Shown: positions 16,715 through 24,854 of the stretch, piece by piece
Position numbering within the stretch: position 1 is the first letter of the stretch
Layout: the number at the start of each line of letters is the position of its first letter
Notes under the pieces: generated by a model
Databases searched by the model: none
The model's input: the letters and a program-made list of their open reading frames with translations, nothing else
Told to the model about the DNA's origin: nothing
Position numbers and translations under genes: made by a program
Assembly: GCF_030149515.1 (NCBI RefSeq)
Contig: NZ_JASBRI010000009.1
Coordinates: 1-45,853 of the forward strand
Direction of reading: 5' to 3'
DNA: 45,853 bases
Origin: Maricaulis sp.
GTDB lineage: Bacteria > Pseudomonadota > Alphaproteobacteria > Caulobacterales > Maricaulaceae

Positions 16715-17482
16715 ATGGACGATCAGGCCAATCTGTCGGTCAAGGATCAGGTATCGGACGAGGAGTGGAAGGCGCGTTGCGATCTGGCCGCACTCTACAG
16801 GCTGGTGCACATGCACGGCTGGGACGATCTCTTCTTCACCCACATTTCAATGCGTGTCCCCGGACCGGAGGAGCATTTCCTGCTCAATCCCTTCGGCCTG
16901 CTGTACGAGGATGTGACCGCGTCGAACCTCGTGAAGATCGACCTGGAAGGCAATGTGCTGCCGCCCTCGCAATACGGCATCAACCCGGCCGGCTTCACTA
17001 TCCACTCGGCGATCCACGAAGCGCGGTCCGACGTGAATGTGGCGCTGCACCTTCATTCCGATGCCGGCGTGGCGGTCGCGGCGCAGAAGGGCGGGCTGCG
17101 TCCGATCTCGCAGCTGGCCATGAACATCATGAACGATGTCGCCTATCACGATTATGAAGGTCTGGCGCTGGAAGAGGACGAGAAGGTGCGTCTGGTGAAG
17201 GATCTGGGCGAGAAGAATCTGATGATCCTGCGCAACCACGGCACATTGTCGGTTGGCGACCACCCGTTTAGCGCGTATATTCGTATTTATCTACTGGAGC
17301 GTGCCTGCAAGGTGCAGGTGATGGCCCAGGCCGGCGGGGAGCTGATCGAATGGGATCGGAAGATGCAGGATCGCGTCTTCGGCCAGTCCGACCAGATCGC
17401 CGCGAACGAATTCTTCAAGGAAATCGCCTGGGCGGCCGTGCTCGACCGCGTGCGCCGCGAAAGCCCCGGCTTCGACGCCTGA
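16715..17482 (+). CDS. class II aldolase/adducin family protein
   Basis: A 255-aa cytoplasmic protein of the class II aldolase/adducin fold, which includes fuculose-phosphate aldolase and ribulose-phosphate epimerase. The metal-binding His residues are visible: HLHSD (H112, H114) and RNHGT (H175), with a further His in IHEA (H101). The N-terminal half carries FFTHISMRVPG, typical of the adducin-like subgroup found in many proteobacteria with no known substrate. GGGAGG precedes the ATG. The 280-base upstream region is shared with the divergent DUF2336 gene. Confidence 0.88.
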   Translation: MDDQANLSVKDQVSDEEWKARCDLAALYRLVHMHGWDDLFFTHISMRVPGPEEHFLLNPFGLLYEDVTASNLVKIDLEGNVLPPSQYGINPAGFTIHSAIHEARSDVNVALHLHSDAGVAVAAQKGGLRPISQLAMNIMNDVAYHDYEGLALEEDEKVRLVKDLGEKNLMILRNHGTLSVGDHPFSAYIRIYLLERACKVQVMAQAGGELIEWDRKMQDRVFGQSDQIAANEFFKEIAWAAVLDRVRRESPGFDA

Positions 17483-18252
17483 CACTGCTGGCCGGCCTCG
17501 CCGCGCTGACCGCGCCGGCGCCGGCTGCGGCCGGCGCCTGGCCGCAAAAGCGCGGCGAGGGGCTGCTCATCGTCACAACGCTCGCCGACCGGGCCGATCT
17601 GGCCTTCGATGCTGAAGGCGGGCGGGTCGATGACGGTTATTTCTACAAGGACGAAGCGTCGGTCTATCTCGAATACGGGCTGACCGGCCGGGTCACCCTG
17701 GTGAGCCGGCTGGCCTGGCAGGCCGTGCGCCGGCGCCATGGCGACATCATCGACCAGGCCCGCGGCCTTGCGGCAAGCGAGATCGGTCTGCGGCGGCCTG
17801 TCTGGACCGGCGATCGCCAGGTCGTGTCGCTCCAGGCCATCGCGCTCCTGCCCGGTGCGGGCGAGAATGTCTCCAACCAGCCGCTGGGCGATGGCGACAC
17901 TGCATGGGAGGTGCGCGGGCTCTGGGGCCGCAGTCTCGGCCGCGGCCAGTTCGTCGACCTGCAGATCGCACATCGCTGGCGCGGCGGCCGCGACCTCGAC
18001 GAAATCCGTTTCGACGTGAGCTGGGGCTGGGCCCCGGCCGGGCGCTGGCAGGTTATCGCCCAAAGCTATTCGGTCTGGAGTGCCGAACCGGCGCGGCCCG
18101 GCCGGCCGGAATTCGAACAGCACAAGCTGCAGCTGTCCGTTGGGCGCGCGGTCGGCGCGGCGGAATACCATGCCGGTATCGCCATCACGCCCGCCGGCCG
18201 CAATGCGCTGGACGAACGGGCGGTCTTCCTGTCGGTGTGGCGGCGTTTCTGA
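17479..18252 (+). CDS. predicted outer-membrane beta-barrel protein
   Basis: About 257 aa, beginning with a hydrophobic stretch (LTLLAGLAALTAPAPAAAGA) that looks like a signal peptide ending near APAAAGA. The rest alternates polar and hydrophobic residues in beta-strand style (VYLEYGLTGRVTLVSRLAW, HAGIAITPAGR) and ends in Phe, as barrels recognised by BamA do. The start is unclear. The only in-frame ATG (17350) lies 133 bases inside the aldolase gene and would give an Arg-rich leader. The coordinates use CTG at 17479, which overlaps the aldolase stop as CTGA. No function is recognised. Confidence 0.6.
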   Translation: MTLLAGLAALTAPAPAAAGAWPQKRGEGLLIVTTLADRADLAFDAEGGRVDDGYFYKDEASVYLEYGLTGRVTLVSRLAWQAVRRRHGDIIDQARGLAASEIGLRRPVWTGDRQVVSLQAIALLPGAGENVSNQPLGDGDTAWEVRGLWGRSLGRGQFVDLQIAHRWRGGRDLDEIRFDVSWGWAPAGRWQVIAQSYSVWSAEPARPGRPEFEQHKLQLSVGRAVGAAEYHAGIAITPAGRNALDERAVFLSVWRRF

Positions 18253-18254
18253 CG

Positions 18255-18309
18255 CTAGAGCATTTTCAGCGAAAGCGGGCGCCGGTTTCGCGGTTCGAAA
18301 ATGCTCTAG
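18255..18309. repeat. 55-bp nested palindromic element
   Basis: CTAGAGCATTTTC and GAAAATGCTCTAG are perfect 13-bp outer arms. Inside, GCGAAA and TTTCGC pair around GCGGGCGCCGG. It sits exactly between two convergent genes and contains the stop codon of the cytochrome gene. Design and sequence recall the palindromic repeats starting CTAGAGCAT that are dispersed in many alphaproteobacterial genomes. It may also act as a bidirectional terminator. Only one copy was noticed in this window. Confidence 0.7.
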
Positions 18310-18830
18310 TCGGCGGTTTCCACCGCCATGTAGGCGATCACGTCGCGCCGGTCCTGCGCATCGCGCAGGCCCACAAAACTCATCCGGTTGCCCGGTACGA
18401 GGGCGCGCGGATTCTCGATCCAGGCATCCAGCGTGGCCGCATCCCAGACCAGGCCGGACTCGGAGAGCTGGCGCGAATAGGAAAAGCCCTCGGCGCTGGC
18501 CGCTGCCGCGCCGACGATGCCGTGAAGATTGGGTCCGACCGTATGCCGGCCGCCGTCGTTCAGCGTGTGGCAGGACTGGCAGCGTCGGAACTGGCGGGCA
18601 CCGTTGCCCAGATCGGCATCGGCATAATCGCTTCCCAGCGCGGCAAGAATGGCCTGTGCATCGCTGTCCGCGTCCCCGCCGGCCTCAGCGGCCGGCTGAT
18701 CGGCGGCGGACGTTTCGGTGACCGTTTCGGTGGCCGGGCCGGACGGTTCCGCTTCGGCGGTGTTGTCCGGACCGCCTCCGCAGGCGGTCAGGGCCAGGGT
18801 GGAAACAAGCGGAACAAGATTGCGCAGCAT
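18306..18830 (-). CDS. lipoprotein cytochrome c
   Basis: A 174-aa c-type cytochrome. The N-terminus is a lipoprotein signal with lipobox LTAC (C17), then a long Glu/Ala/Thr-rich tether (about 20-60). The class I domain follows: CQSCH (C84, C87, H88) binds haem, and M150 in PGNRMSF is the likely axial ligand. It probably sits on the periplasmic face as an electron carrier, comparable to cytochrome c2/c550-type proteins. GGGGAG precedes the ATG. Its stop codon lies inside a palindromic repeat. Confidence 0.92.
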   Translation of the reverse strand: MLRNLVPLVSTLALTACGGGPDNTAEAEPSGPATETVTETSAADQPAAEAGGDADSDAQAILAALGSDYADADLGNGARQFRRCQSCHTLNDGGRHTVGPNLHGIVGAAAASAEGFSYSRQLSESGLVWDAATLDAWIENPRALVPGNRMSFVGLRDAQDRRDVIAYMAVETAD

Positions 18831-18920
18831 ACGGAAACTCCCCGGGTTTCGAACCGATGGTGCAAGACATAGCGCAAACCGCCCGCCTCGCTATGCGTCA
18901 CACTGCCACCTTTCGCAGCA

Positions 18921-18951
18921 CCCCGCACGTCAGGTTGTGCCGGGCTTTTTT
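18921..18951 (+). terminator. terminator-like hairpin in the sulfotransferase leader
   Basis: CCCCGCAC and GTGCCGGG pair (one C-C mismatch) around an 8-base loop and are followed by C then six Ts. It reads in the plus direction, 87 bases before the sulfotransferase start. No gene on that strand ends nearby, so it may be an attenuator, or end a short RNA. Confidence 0.4.
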
Positions 18952-19037
18952 CGCTTGTGCAACATGCGCATTCCATGCCCAAATCACGGCTGGCCCGCGC
19001 AGGTCGATTATCGCCATGCGCGCTGCCTGGGGACAGG

Positions 19038-19880
19038 ATGAGCATACCAGCCGGGCTGGCGAGCATTCTCATGTGCGGGGCCGGTCACTCGGGTTCGACC
19101 TTGCTGGGGATGATCCTCGGCAGTCATTCGCGCGCCTTCTACATGGGAGAGGGCGGCAAGGCGCGTTATCTCGGCGACGCGTCCAAGCCCATGCGCAAGC
19201 GTGTCTGCAAGATCTGCGGCGAGGACTGCCCTGTCTGGTCCGGCTTTGTCTGGGACGGAGAGAGTCCGCTGCATGCGCGCGTGGCGGAGCATGCCGGCCG
19301 GCCGGTCATTGTCGATTCCACCAAGGATGAGGCCTGGATCGAGACCCGCGCCGCGGAGACCCTGCAGCTGGGCGGGCGCGCCGTCCTGATCCTGCTGGGC
19401 CGCGACGGGCGGGCCGTGGTCAATTCGCGCATCCGCAAATATCCTGACCGCGATCCGGAAGCCCAGATCCGCGACTGGGTCGACAAGATGGCGCGCAGCG
19501 AAGCCCTGTTCGACCGTTTCGACGGGCCGAAAATCCGCGTGCGCTACGAGGAACTGGCCACATCCACGCAGGATGTCGCCCGGGCCATCTGCGCGCTGGC
19601 GGGTCTCGATTTCGAACCGCAGATGCTGCGCTATTCCCGGGGCGACCATCACGTTCTGGGCGGCAATAGCGGCACCCAGTTCATCGTCGCGCGCGAACAG
19701 CTGGACGATCCCGATGCGGCCTTTGTCAGCCTGAACGGCCGCACGCGCGGCTATTACGAAAACCATCCCGGCGGCATCGAACTGGATTTGCGCTGGCGCG
19801 AGGAATTGAGCGCCCCGCATCTCGCCCTGTTCGAGAAACTGGCCTCGCGGGCCAATGAATCCTTCAAGTGGGAAGAATAG
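19038..19880 (+). CDS. sulfotransferase family protein
   Basis: A 280-aa PAPS-dependent sulfotransferase. The 5'-phosphosulfate loop is GAGHSGST (14-21), and the 3'-phosphate segment is LGRDGRAVVNSRIRKYP (120-136). A Cys cluster CKICGEDCPVW (C57, C60, C64) follows the first strand and could bind metal or form a disulfide. ATG at 19038 is preferred because GGGGACAGG precedes it; an upstream ATG at 18957 lacks a site. First gene of a probable operon; the next begins 6 bases after its stop. The acceptor is unknown: a glycan or carbohydrate is suggested by the neighbours. Confidence 0.85.
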   Translation: MSIPAGLASILMCGAGHSGSTLLGMILGSHSRAFYMGEGGKARYLGDASKPMRKRVCKICGEDCPVWSGFVWDGESPLHARVAEHAGRPVIVDSTKDEAWIETRAAETLQLGGRAVLILLGRDGRAVVNSRIRKYPDRDPEAQIRDWVDKMARSEALFDRFDGPKIRVRYEELATSTQDVARAICALAGLDFEPQMLRYSRGDHHVLGGNSGTQFIVAREQLDDPDAAFVSLNGRTRGYYENHPGGIELDLRWREELSAPHLALFEKLASRANESFKWEE

Positions 19881-19885
19881 ACTCA

Positions 19886-21316
19886 ATGGCGAAAGTAGAT
19901 TTGGTCTTCCGTCAGATCGACGAGCGTACGCGTGATGTCGCCCTGGAACTGGCTAAACAGCATATCCGGCCTGAAAACACCTATGTGATCGACAACGTCC
20001 GGCCCTTCACCGAGTGCGTGAACCGGATGCTCAAGATCGACCATGACTGCGACTATGTCGTCTATGTCGATGCCGACTGTCTCATTCTCGAAGACATGCG
20101 CGCCTTCATCGATCAATGCGACGCCCCCTATGTCGATGCCTATGTTTCCGACCGGTTCCGTGGCCGGCTGCATTGCGGCGTGCACATCACCCGCATCGAC
20201 CTGGTCCGTGCCATGGCCGCCACCGAGGTGCCGCAGAGCGATCTGAAATACGTGCTGCGGCCGGAATCGCGCCTGCGCAATCTGGCGATGAAGAAGATGG
20301 GCGAGGCCAAGGCCTTCCGGAATTTCGACATCCTGCACGACCATTTCCAGGCCTACAGCCATATCTTCATGAAATACGCGCTGCGGGAATTGCGCAGCCG
20401 CACCAAGGTGCAGCGTGTGCGGCTCAACCGCTCCATGAAGCGCTGGACCTATACCGAGGGCGAATTCTGCGACCTGACCATGGCGCGCCATGCTGTGGAC
20501 TATGCCCGGCGCATGGTGCCCGACGGCGCGACACCCGAGGAGGTTCACGCCTTCATCGCCGCCCTGCCCGAACATGCTGCGACAGAGCTCGACAAGCTGG
20601 GCCTTGCCGAGAAGGGCGATTTCACCCGGGCCGAACTCGATCGGTGGCTCGACGCCCACAGCGACCGCATCGCCTACGGCCAGAAGGCCGACAAGCCGAA
20701 AGTCTTCGGACTGGGCCTGTCGCGCACCGGCACGCGCAGCCTCACCTCGGCGCTGCAGATGCTGGGCTTCGACACCTCGCACTATCCCATCGACGAGGAT
20801 ACATATATCGAACTGGCCAACGCCCAGTACGATCTCACCCTGCTGCGCTTTTACGACGGGCTGACCGACATCACCACGGTGCCTTTCTACGCCCAGTTCG
20901 ACAAACAGTATCCCGGTTCGAAATTCATCCTCACGGTGCGCGACAAGGAGGCCTGGCTGGGTTCGTGCGCGCGCCACTGGTACAACCGGCCGGCCTTCAA
21001 GGAGGTCGAGGACCCGGACGAGGAAGTGCATCTGCGCATGAGACAATTCCTGCGCGCCTCGGTCTATGGCTGCTACAATTTCGACCCGGACCGCTTCTCC
21101 TATGTCTACGACCGGCACGTCGAAGCGGTGATGGACTATTTCAGGGACCGGCCCCAGGATCTCCTGGTGCTGGACGTGTGTTCCGGGGAGGGTTTCGAGC
21201 GTCTCGCCCCCTTCCTCGACCGGCCGGTGCCCGCGGAACCCTTCCCGCACAAGGGTGCCGTCCTTTCGCAGACCATGCTGGCCGAAGCCGATACCAAGAC
21301 GGCGCGCGTCGCCTGA
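19886..21316 (+). CDS. glycosyltransferase-sulfotransferase fusion protein
   Basis: A 476-aa protein with two catalytic-looking halves. Residues about 1-200 resemble a GT-A type glycosyltransferase with a DxD motif in YVDADCLILED (D62-D64) and a later HDHF segment. Residues about 272-450 are a sulfotransferase: VFGLGLSRTGTRSLTSAL (273-290) is the PAPS loop and FILTVRDKEAWLGSC the 3'-phosphate site. A helical linker lies between. Coupling sugar transfer with sulfation in one chain is unusual. The start at 19886 has GGAAGAA upstream; a GTG at 19868 is less likely. It lies between a sulfotransferase and an ABC exporter, pointing to a sulfated glycan or glycoconjugate. Confidence 0.72.
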   Translation: MAKVDLVFRQIDERTRDVALELAKQHIRPENTYVIDNVRPFTECVNRMLKIDHDCDYVVYVDADCLILEDMRAFIDQCDAPYVDAYVSDRFRGRLHCGVHITRIDLVRAMAATEVPQSDLKYVLRPESRLRNLAMKKMGEAKAFRNFDILHDHFQAYSHIFMKYALRELRSRTKVQRVRLNRSMKRWTYTEGEFCDLTMARHAVDYARRMVPDGATPEEVHAFIAALPEHAATELDKLGLAEKGDFTRAELDRWLDAHSDRIAYGQKADKPKVFGLGLSRTGTRSLTSALQMLGFDTSHYPIDEDTYIELANAQYDLTLLRFYDGLTDITTVPFYAQFDKQYPGSKFILTVRDKEAWLGSCARHWYNRPAFKEVEDPDEEVHLRMRQFLRASVYGCYNFDPDRFSYVYDRHVEAVMDYFRDRPQDLLVLDVCSGEGFERLAPFLDRPVPAEPFPHKGAVLSQTMLAEADTKTARVA

Positions 21317-21322
21317 CGCATC

Positions 21323-23146
21323 ATGACCGACGATCCGACAGATGCGGAATCAGCCTGGCCTGCGTGGCCGGGCCGGCAGGGCCTGCGCCAGGCCTGGCGC
21401 ACGCTGGGCATTGTGGCGCACACCCGTCCGGGACTGGCCGTTGCCATTGCGGTCTTCACCGTGGCGGCGGCGCTGCTGCCGCCGGCGGCGCTCTATGTCT
21501 CCAAACTCATCGTCGACGGGGTCGTGACCGCGATCGAGAGCGGGGCGGCGGCCGACCGGAATGCGGCGCTGGTCTGGGTGGCGGTGGAGTCCGGATTGCT
21601 GGCCGTGCTCCTGGCAGTGCGGCGCATCCTGGTCTTTCTCAAGGGCCAGCTACATGCCGAGCTGGGCTTTGCCGTTTCCGACATGATCCTGGCCAAGGCC
21701 GATGCCTTCTCACTGGCCCAGATCGAGGATGCCGAGATCCAGGAAAGGATCATCCTGGCGCGCCAGTTCGCCGCCAGCCGGCCGTATAATCTGGTCAACC
21801 GCATCTTCGAGGCGGCCCAGCACGGGCTGACCCTGGTCTCGATCCTCGTCCTGCTGGCCGCCCATGCGCCCTGGCTGGTCGCGCTGGTCGTCCTGGGGGG
21901 GCTGCCTGTCTTCATCGGCAATCTGCGCTTTTCGGGTGACGCCTACCGTTTCTACACCGGCCGCACGCCGCAAATGCGCGAGCGCAGCTATCTGGAAAGC
22001 CTTCTCACCCAGGAGGGTTCGGCCCGCGAACGCCTGCATTTCGGCCTGGGCCCGGAATTGCGGCGGCGCTTTTCCGCCCTGTTCGAGGCGCTGCACGGCG
22101 AGGATACGCGGCTCAAGGCGCGCCAGACGTTTTTCGGATCCGCGCTGGGTCTCACCGGCGCGGCGGTCTTCCTGGGCGGCAAGCTGTGGATCGTCGCCGT
22201 CACCATTGCCGGCCGTTTCACCCTGGGCGAGATGACCATGCTGGTCGGCCTCCTCAAACAGGGCCAGGCCGGGGTCAACAATCTTCTCTCCAGCTTCGCG
22301 GGCAGCTATGAAGACCTGCTCTATGTGGCCAGTCTCTTCACCCTGCTGGACATGCCCGTCGAGGACCGCGAGGCCGGCGCGGCGGCGGGCCCGCTTCCGG
22401 GAGACGGGCTGCGTTTCGAGAATGTCGGCTTCACCTATCCGGGCCGGGCCCGGCCGGCGCTGGACAATGTCAGCTTCCACCTGCCGCCGGGCTGCCGCCT
22501 GGGCCTGGTGGGCGCCAACGGGTCGGGCAAGACCACGCTGGTCAAGCTGGCCGCCGGGCTCTACATGCCGGATACGGGCCGTGTCACGCTGGACGGGCTG
22601 GACCTGAAACACTGGAACGGCGCGGCCCTGCGCGCCCGCATCGGTGCGATGTTCCAGCCGCATGTGAACTACAAGCTGACCCTGAAGGACAATATCGCCG
22701 CCGGGGCGGGGCTGGCCGAACCCGATCCCGGCCGGCTCGACCGGGCCATCGAACGGGGACTTGCCACCGATCTGGTGCGCGATCTGCCCGGCGGGCTGGA
22801 GGCCCGGCTGTCCAAACGCTTCCTCGACGGGCTGGAATTGTCCGGTGGCCAATGGCAGCGCCTCGCCATGGCTCGCGCCCATCTCAACGAGACAGCCGAC
22901 ATCCTCATCCTGGACGAACCGACCGCCGCCATGGACGCTGCCGCCGAAGCCGAATTCATGGCCCGCGACCTGGGCGGCAAATCCCTCATCCTGATCTCCC
23001 ACCGCCTGGCCAATCTGCGCTCGGCGGATGTGATCCTGGTGCTCGAAAAGGGGCGCATCGCAGAGTGCGGTGAGCATGATGCGCTGATTGCCGCCGGCGG
23101 GGTCTATGCCGACCTGTTCGAAACCCAGGCAGAGGCCTATCGCTAG
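21323..23146 (+). CDS. ABC exporter, fused permease and ATPase
   Basis: A 607-aa half-transporter: a membrane domain (about residues 30-330, several hydrophobic spans, for example VAIAVFTVAAALLPPAALYV) and a C-terminal ATPase. Walker A is GANGSGKTT (about 396-404), the signature LSGGQWQR and Walker B ILILDEPTAAMD. Such proteins work as dimers to export lipids, peptides or glycoconjugates. It starts 6 bases after the fusion gene with no obvious ribosome site, so coupling is likely. Context suggests it exports the product made by the upstream sulfotransferases. Confidence 0.9.
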   Translation: MTDDPTDAESAWPAWPGRQGLRQAWRTLGIVAHTRPGLAVAIAVFTVAAALLPPAALYVSKLIVDGVVTAIESGAAADRNAALVWVAVESGLLAVLLAVRRILVFLKGQLHAELGFAVSDMILAKADAFSLAQIEDAEIQERIILARQFAASRPYNLVNRIFEAAQHGLTLVSILVLLAAHAPWLVALVVLGGLPVFIGNLRFSGDAYRFYTGRTPQMRERSYLESLLTQEGSARERLHFGLGPELRRRFSALFEALHGEDTRLKARQTFFGSALGLTGAAVFLGGKLWIVAVTIAGRFTLGEMTMLVGLLKQGQAGVNNLLSSFAGSYEDLLYVASLFTLLDMPVEDREAGAAAGPLPGDGLRFENVGFTYPGRARPALDNVSFHLPPGCRLGLVGANGSGKTTLVKLAAGLYMPDTGRVTLDGLDLKHWNGAALRARIGAMFQPHVNYKLTLKDNIAAGAGLAEPDPGRLDRAIERGLATDLVRDLPGGLEARLSKRFLDGLELSGGQWQRLAMARAHLNETADILILDEPTAAMDAAAEAEFMARDLGGKSLILISHRLANLRSADVILVLEKGRIAECGEHDALIAAGGVYADLFETQAEAYR

Positions 23147-23216
23147 GGGGCGGGGCGCTTGTCTTTCGCGCTAATGGGCGACAGGATGCCGGCGGGGGCT
23201 CCCGGAAGGAGTTGTT

Positions 23217-24200
23217 GTGCGTACCATTCTGTTTTTTCTGGTGATATTATCACTCCTGGTCATGCCTTCCGTGGCGTCCGGCCAGACCGGGCCTTCTCCG
23301 GCCGATCGCCGCATCGCCCTGAGTTTCGACGATGCCCCGAGAGGCGATGGCCCGATCTTTACCGGCGAGGAAAGAACGGCGGCGCTTCTCGACAGTCTGC
23401 AGACCGCCGGTGTCGGGACCGCGGTCTTCTTCGTCACGACACGGGGGCTGGACACCCCGGCGGGCCGCGAGCGAATCGCCCGCTACGCCGAAGCCGGCCA
23501 TCTCATCGCCAACCATTCCCACAGCCACACCTGGCTCAGCGGTACCGATCCCGACGCCTATATCGCGGACATCGATCGGGCCGAAGGTCTCCTGCCACCC
23601 CATGTGCAGCGCCGTCCCTGGTTCCGTTTTCCCTTTCTCGACGAAGGGAATGAGCGCGAACTGCGGGACCGGCTTCGTGACGCTCTGGACGCGCGCGGGC
23701 TGATGAACGGCTATGTCACGGTGGACAATTACGACTGGTATATTGACCAGCGCTGGCAACAGGCCGTGCGCGACGGGCGGCCGGTCGATCGCGACGCACT
23801 CCGCCGGGCCTATGTCGACTTGATCCTCGGGGCGGTCGAATTCTACGATTCCCTGGCCGTGAGCACACTCGGCCGCTCGCCGGCCCATGTTCTTCTGCTG
23901 CATGAAAACGACCTTGCGGCGGCCTTTGTCGACGACCTTGTCATTGCGCTGCGTGTGGCGGGCTGGACGATCGTGAGTCCGGACGAGGCCTATGCCGACC
24001 CGATCGCCTCCATCGTTCCGCAGACCCTGATGACGCGGCAGGGGCATGTCGGAGCGCTGGCTGTCGATGCCGGAGCCGATCCGCGAACCTTCTCGCACCG
24101 GGCGATCGAGGAAGAACAGATCGACGCCATGCTTGAGGAACGCGGTGTATTCGGCGAACCACTTGCATCCGATGGGGGACAGAGAGAGAAATCGGGATAG
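23217..24200 (+). CDS. polysaccharide deacetylase (NodB-like)
   Basis: A 327-aa exported carbohydrate esterase 4 enzyme. Signal peptide about 1-22 (ending PSVASGQ). The metal site is SFDDAP (D38, D39) plus NHSHSH (H100, H104), and the RFPF motif gives further active-site residues. These enzymes remove N- or O-acetyl groups from chitin, peptidoglycan or exopolysaccharide. The GTG start has GGAAGGAG 6 bases upstream. It lies 70 bases after the ABC exporter and may extend that operon or be separate; a role in modifying the exported glycan is inference. It is convergent with the LuxR regulator gene, 6 bases away. Confidence 0.88.
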   Translation: MRTILFFLVILSLLVMPSVASGQTGPSPADRRIALSFDDAPRGDGPIFTGEERTAALLDSLQTAGVGTAVFFVTTRGLDTPAGRERIARYAEAGHLIANHSHSHTWLSGTDPDAYIADIDRAEGLLPPHVQRRPWFRFPFLDEGNERELRDRLRDALDARGLMNGYVTVDNYDWYIDQRWQQAVRDGRPVDRDALRRAYVDLILGAVEFYDSLAVSTLGRSPAHVLLLHENDLAAAFVDDLVIALRVAGWTIVSPDEAYADPIASIVPQTLMTRQGHVGALAVDAGADPRTFSHRAIEEEQIDAMLEERGVFGEPLASDGGQREKSG

Positions 24201-24206
24201 AAAGGC

Positions 24207-24854
24207 CTATTCCCGCCCCTCGGCGGTCAGACCCATCCGCGTCGCATGCCAGGACGCTTCGGCGCGCGAGGAAATGCCCAGCTTGCGGTAGATCGACTTG
24301 ATGTGGCTGGCCACCGTGCTCTCGGCGAGATCGAGACCGGCGGCCACGTCCACATTACGCAGGCCGCGCCCGATGAGGCCCAGCACTTCCCGTTCGCGTG
24401 CCGTCAGGTCCTCGTCGGGATCGGCGGCCGGACCGGTGTAGCGGAAATGCTCCATGATGCGCCGGGCGATGGAGGGCGAGAGCGCCGGAATGCCATCGGC
24501 CAGCCGCTTCAGCTGGGCAGTGAGCAGGTCGGCCGGATTCTCCTTCAGAAGATAGCCTTGAGCGCCGGCAGAGAGCGCGGCGACAATGTGTACGTCGTCG
24601 CCCATCACCGTGGTGACGATCGGGATCGCTCCGGGGCAAACGAGTTTCAGGCTGCGCAGGACTTCCAGGCCCGACCCGTCCGGCAGGCCCAGATCGATCA
24701 GTGCCAGGTCGCAATCCGCCTGTGCCGCCGCGGCGAGGCCTGCGCGCATGCTGGCCGCCTCGTCGATCCGGCAGCCGGGGAAGGCGTCATTTGCGATATC
24801 CGCGAGCCAGCGGCGTGTCTGGGCGACGTCTTCCACGATCAGAATTCGTTTCAT
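24207..24854 (-). CDS. NarL/LuxR-type response regulator
   Basis: A 215-aa two-domain regulator: receiver (about 1-120) with phosphoacceptor D54 in LIDLGLPDG and Lys K104 in YLLKENP, then a LuxR helix-turn-helix (LTAREREVLGLIGRGLRN through STVASHIKSIYRKLG, about 149-192). It binds DNA as a phosphorylated dimer. Its start overlaps the stop of the sensor kinase gene by four bases (ATGA), so the two are produced together. Targets are unknown. Confidence 0.95.
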   Translation of the reverse strand: MKRILIVEDVAQTRRWLADIANDAFPGCRIDEAASMRAGLAAAAQADCDLALIDLGLPDGSGLEVLRSLKLVCPGAIPIVTTVMGDDVHIVAALSAGAQGYLLKENPADLLTAQLKRLADGIPALSPSIARRIMEHFRYTGPAADPDEDLTAREREVLGLIGRGLRNVDVAAGLDLAESTVASHIKSIYRKLGISSRAEASWHATRMGLTAEGRE

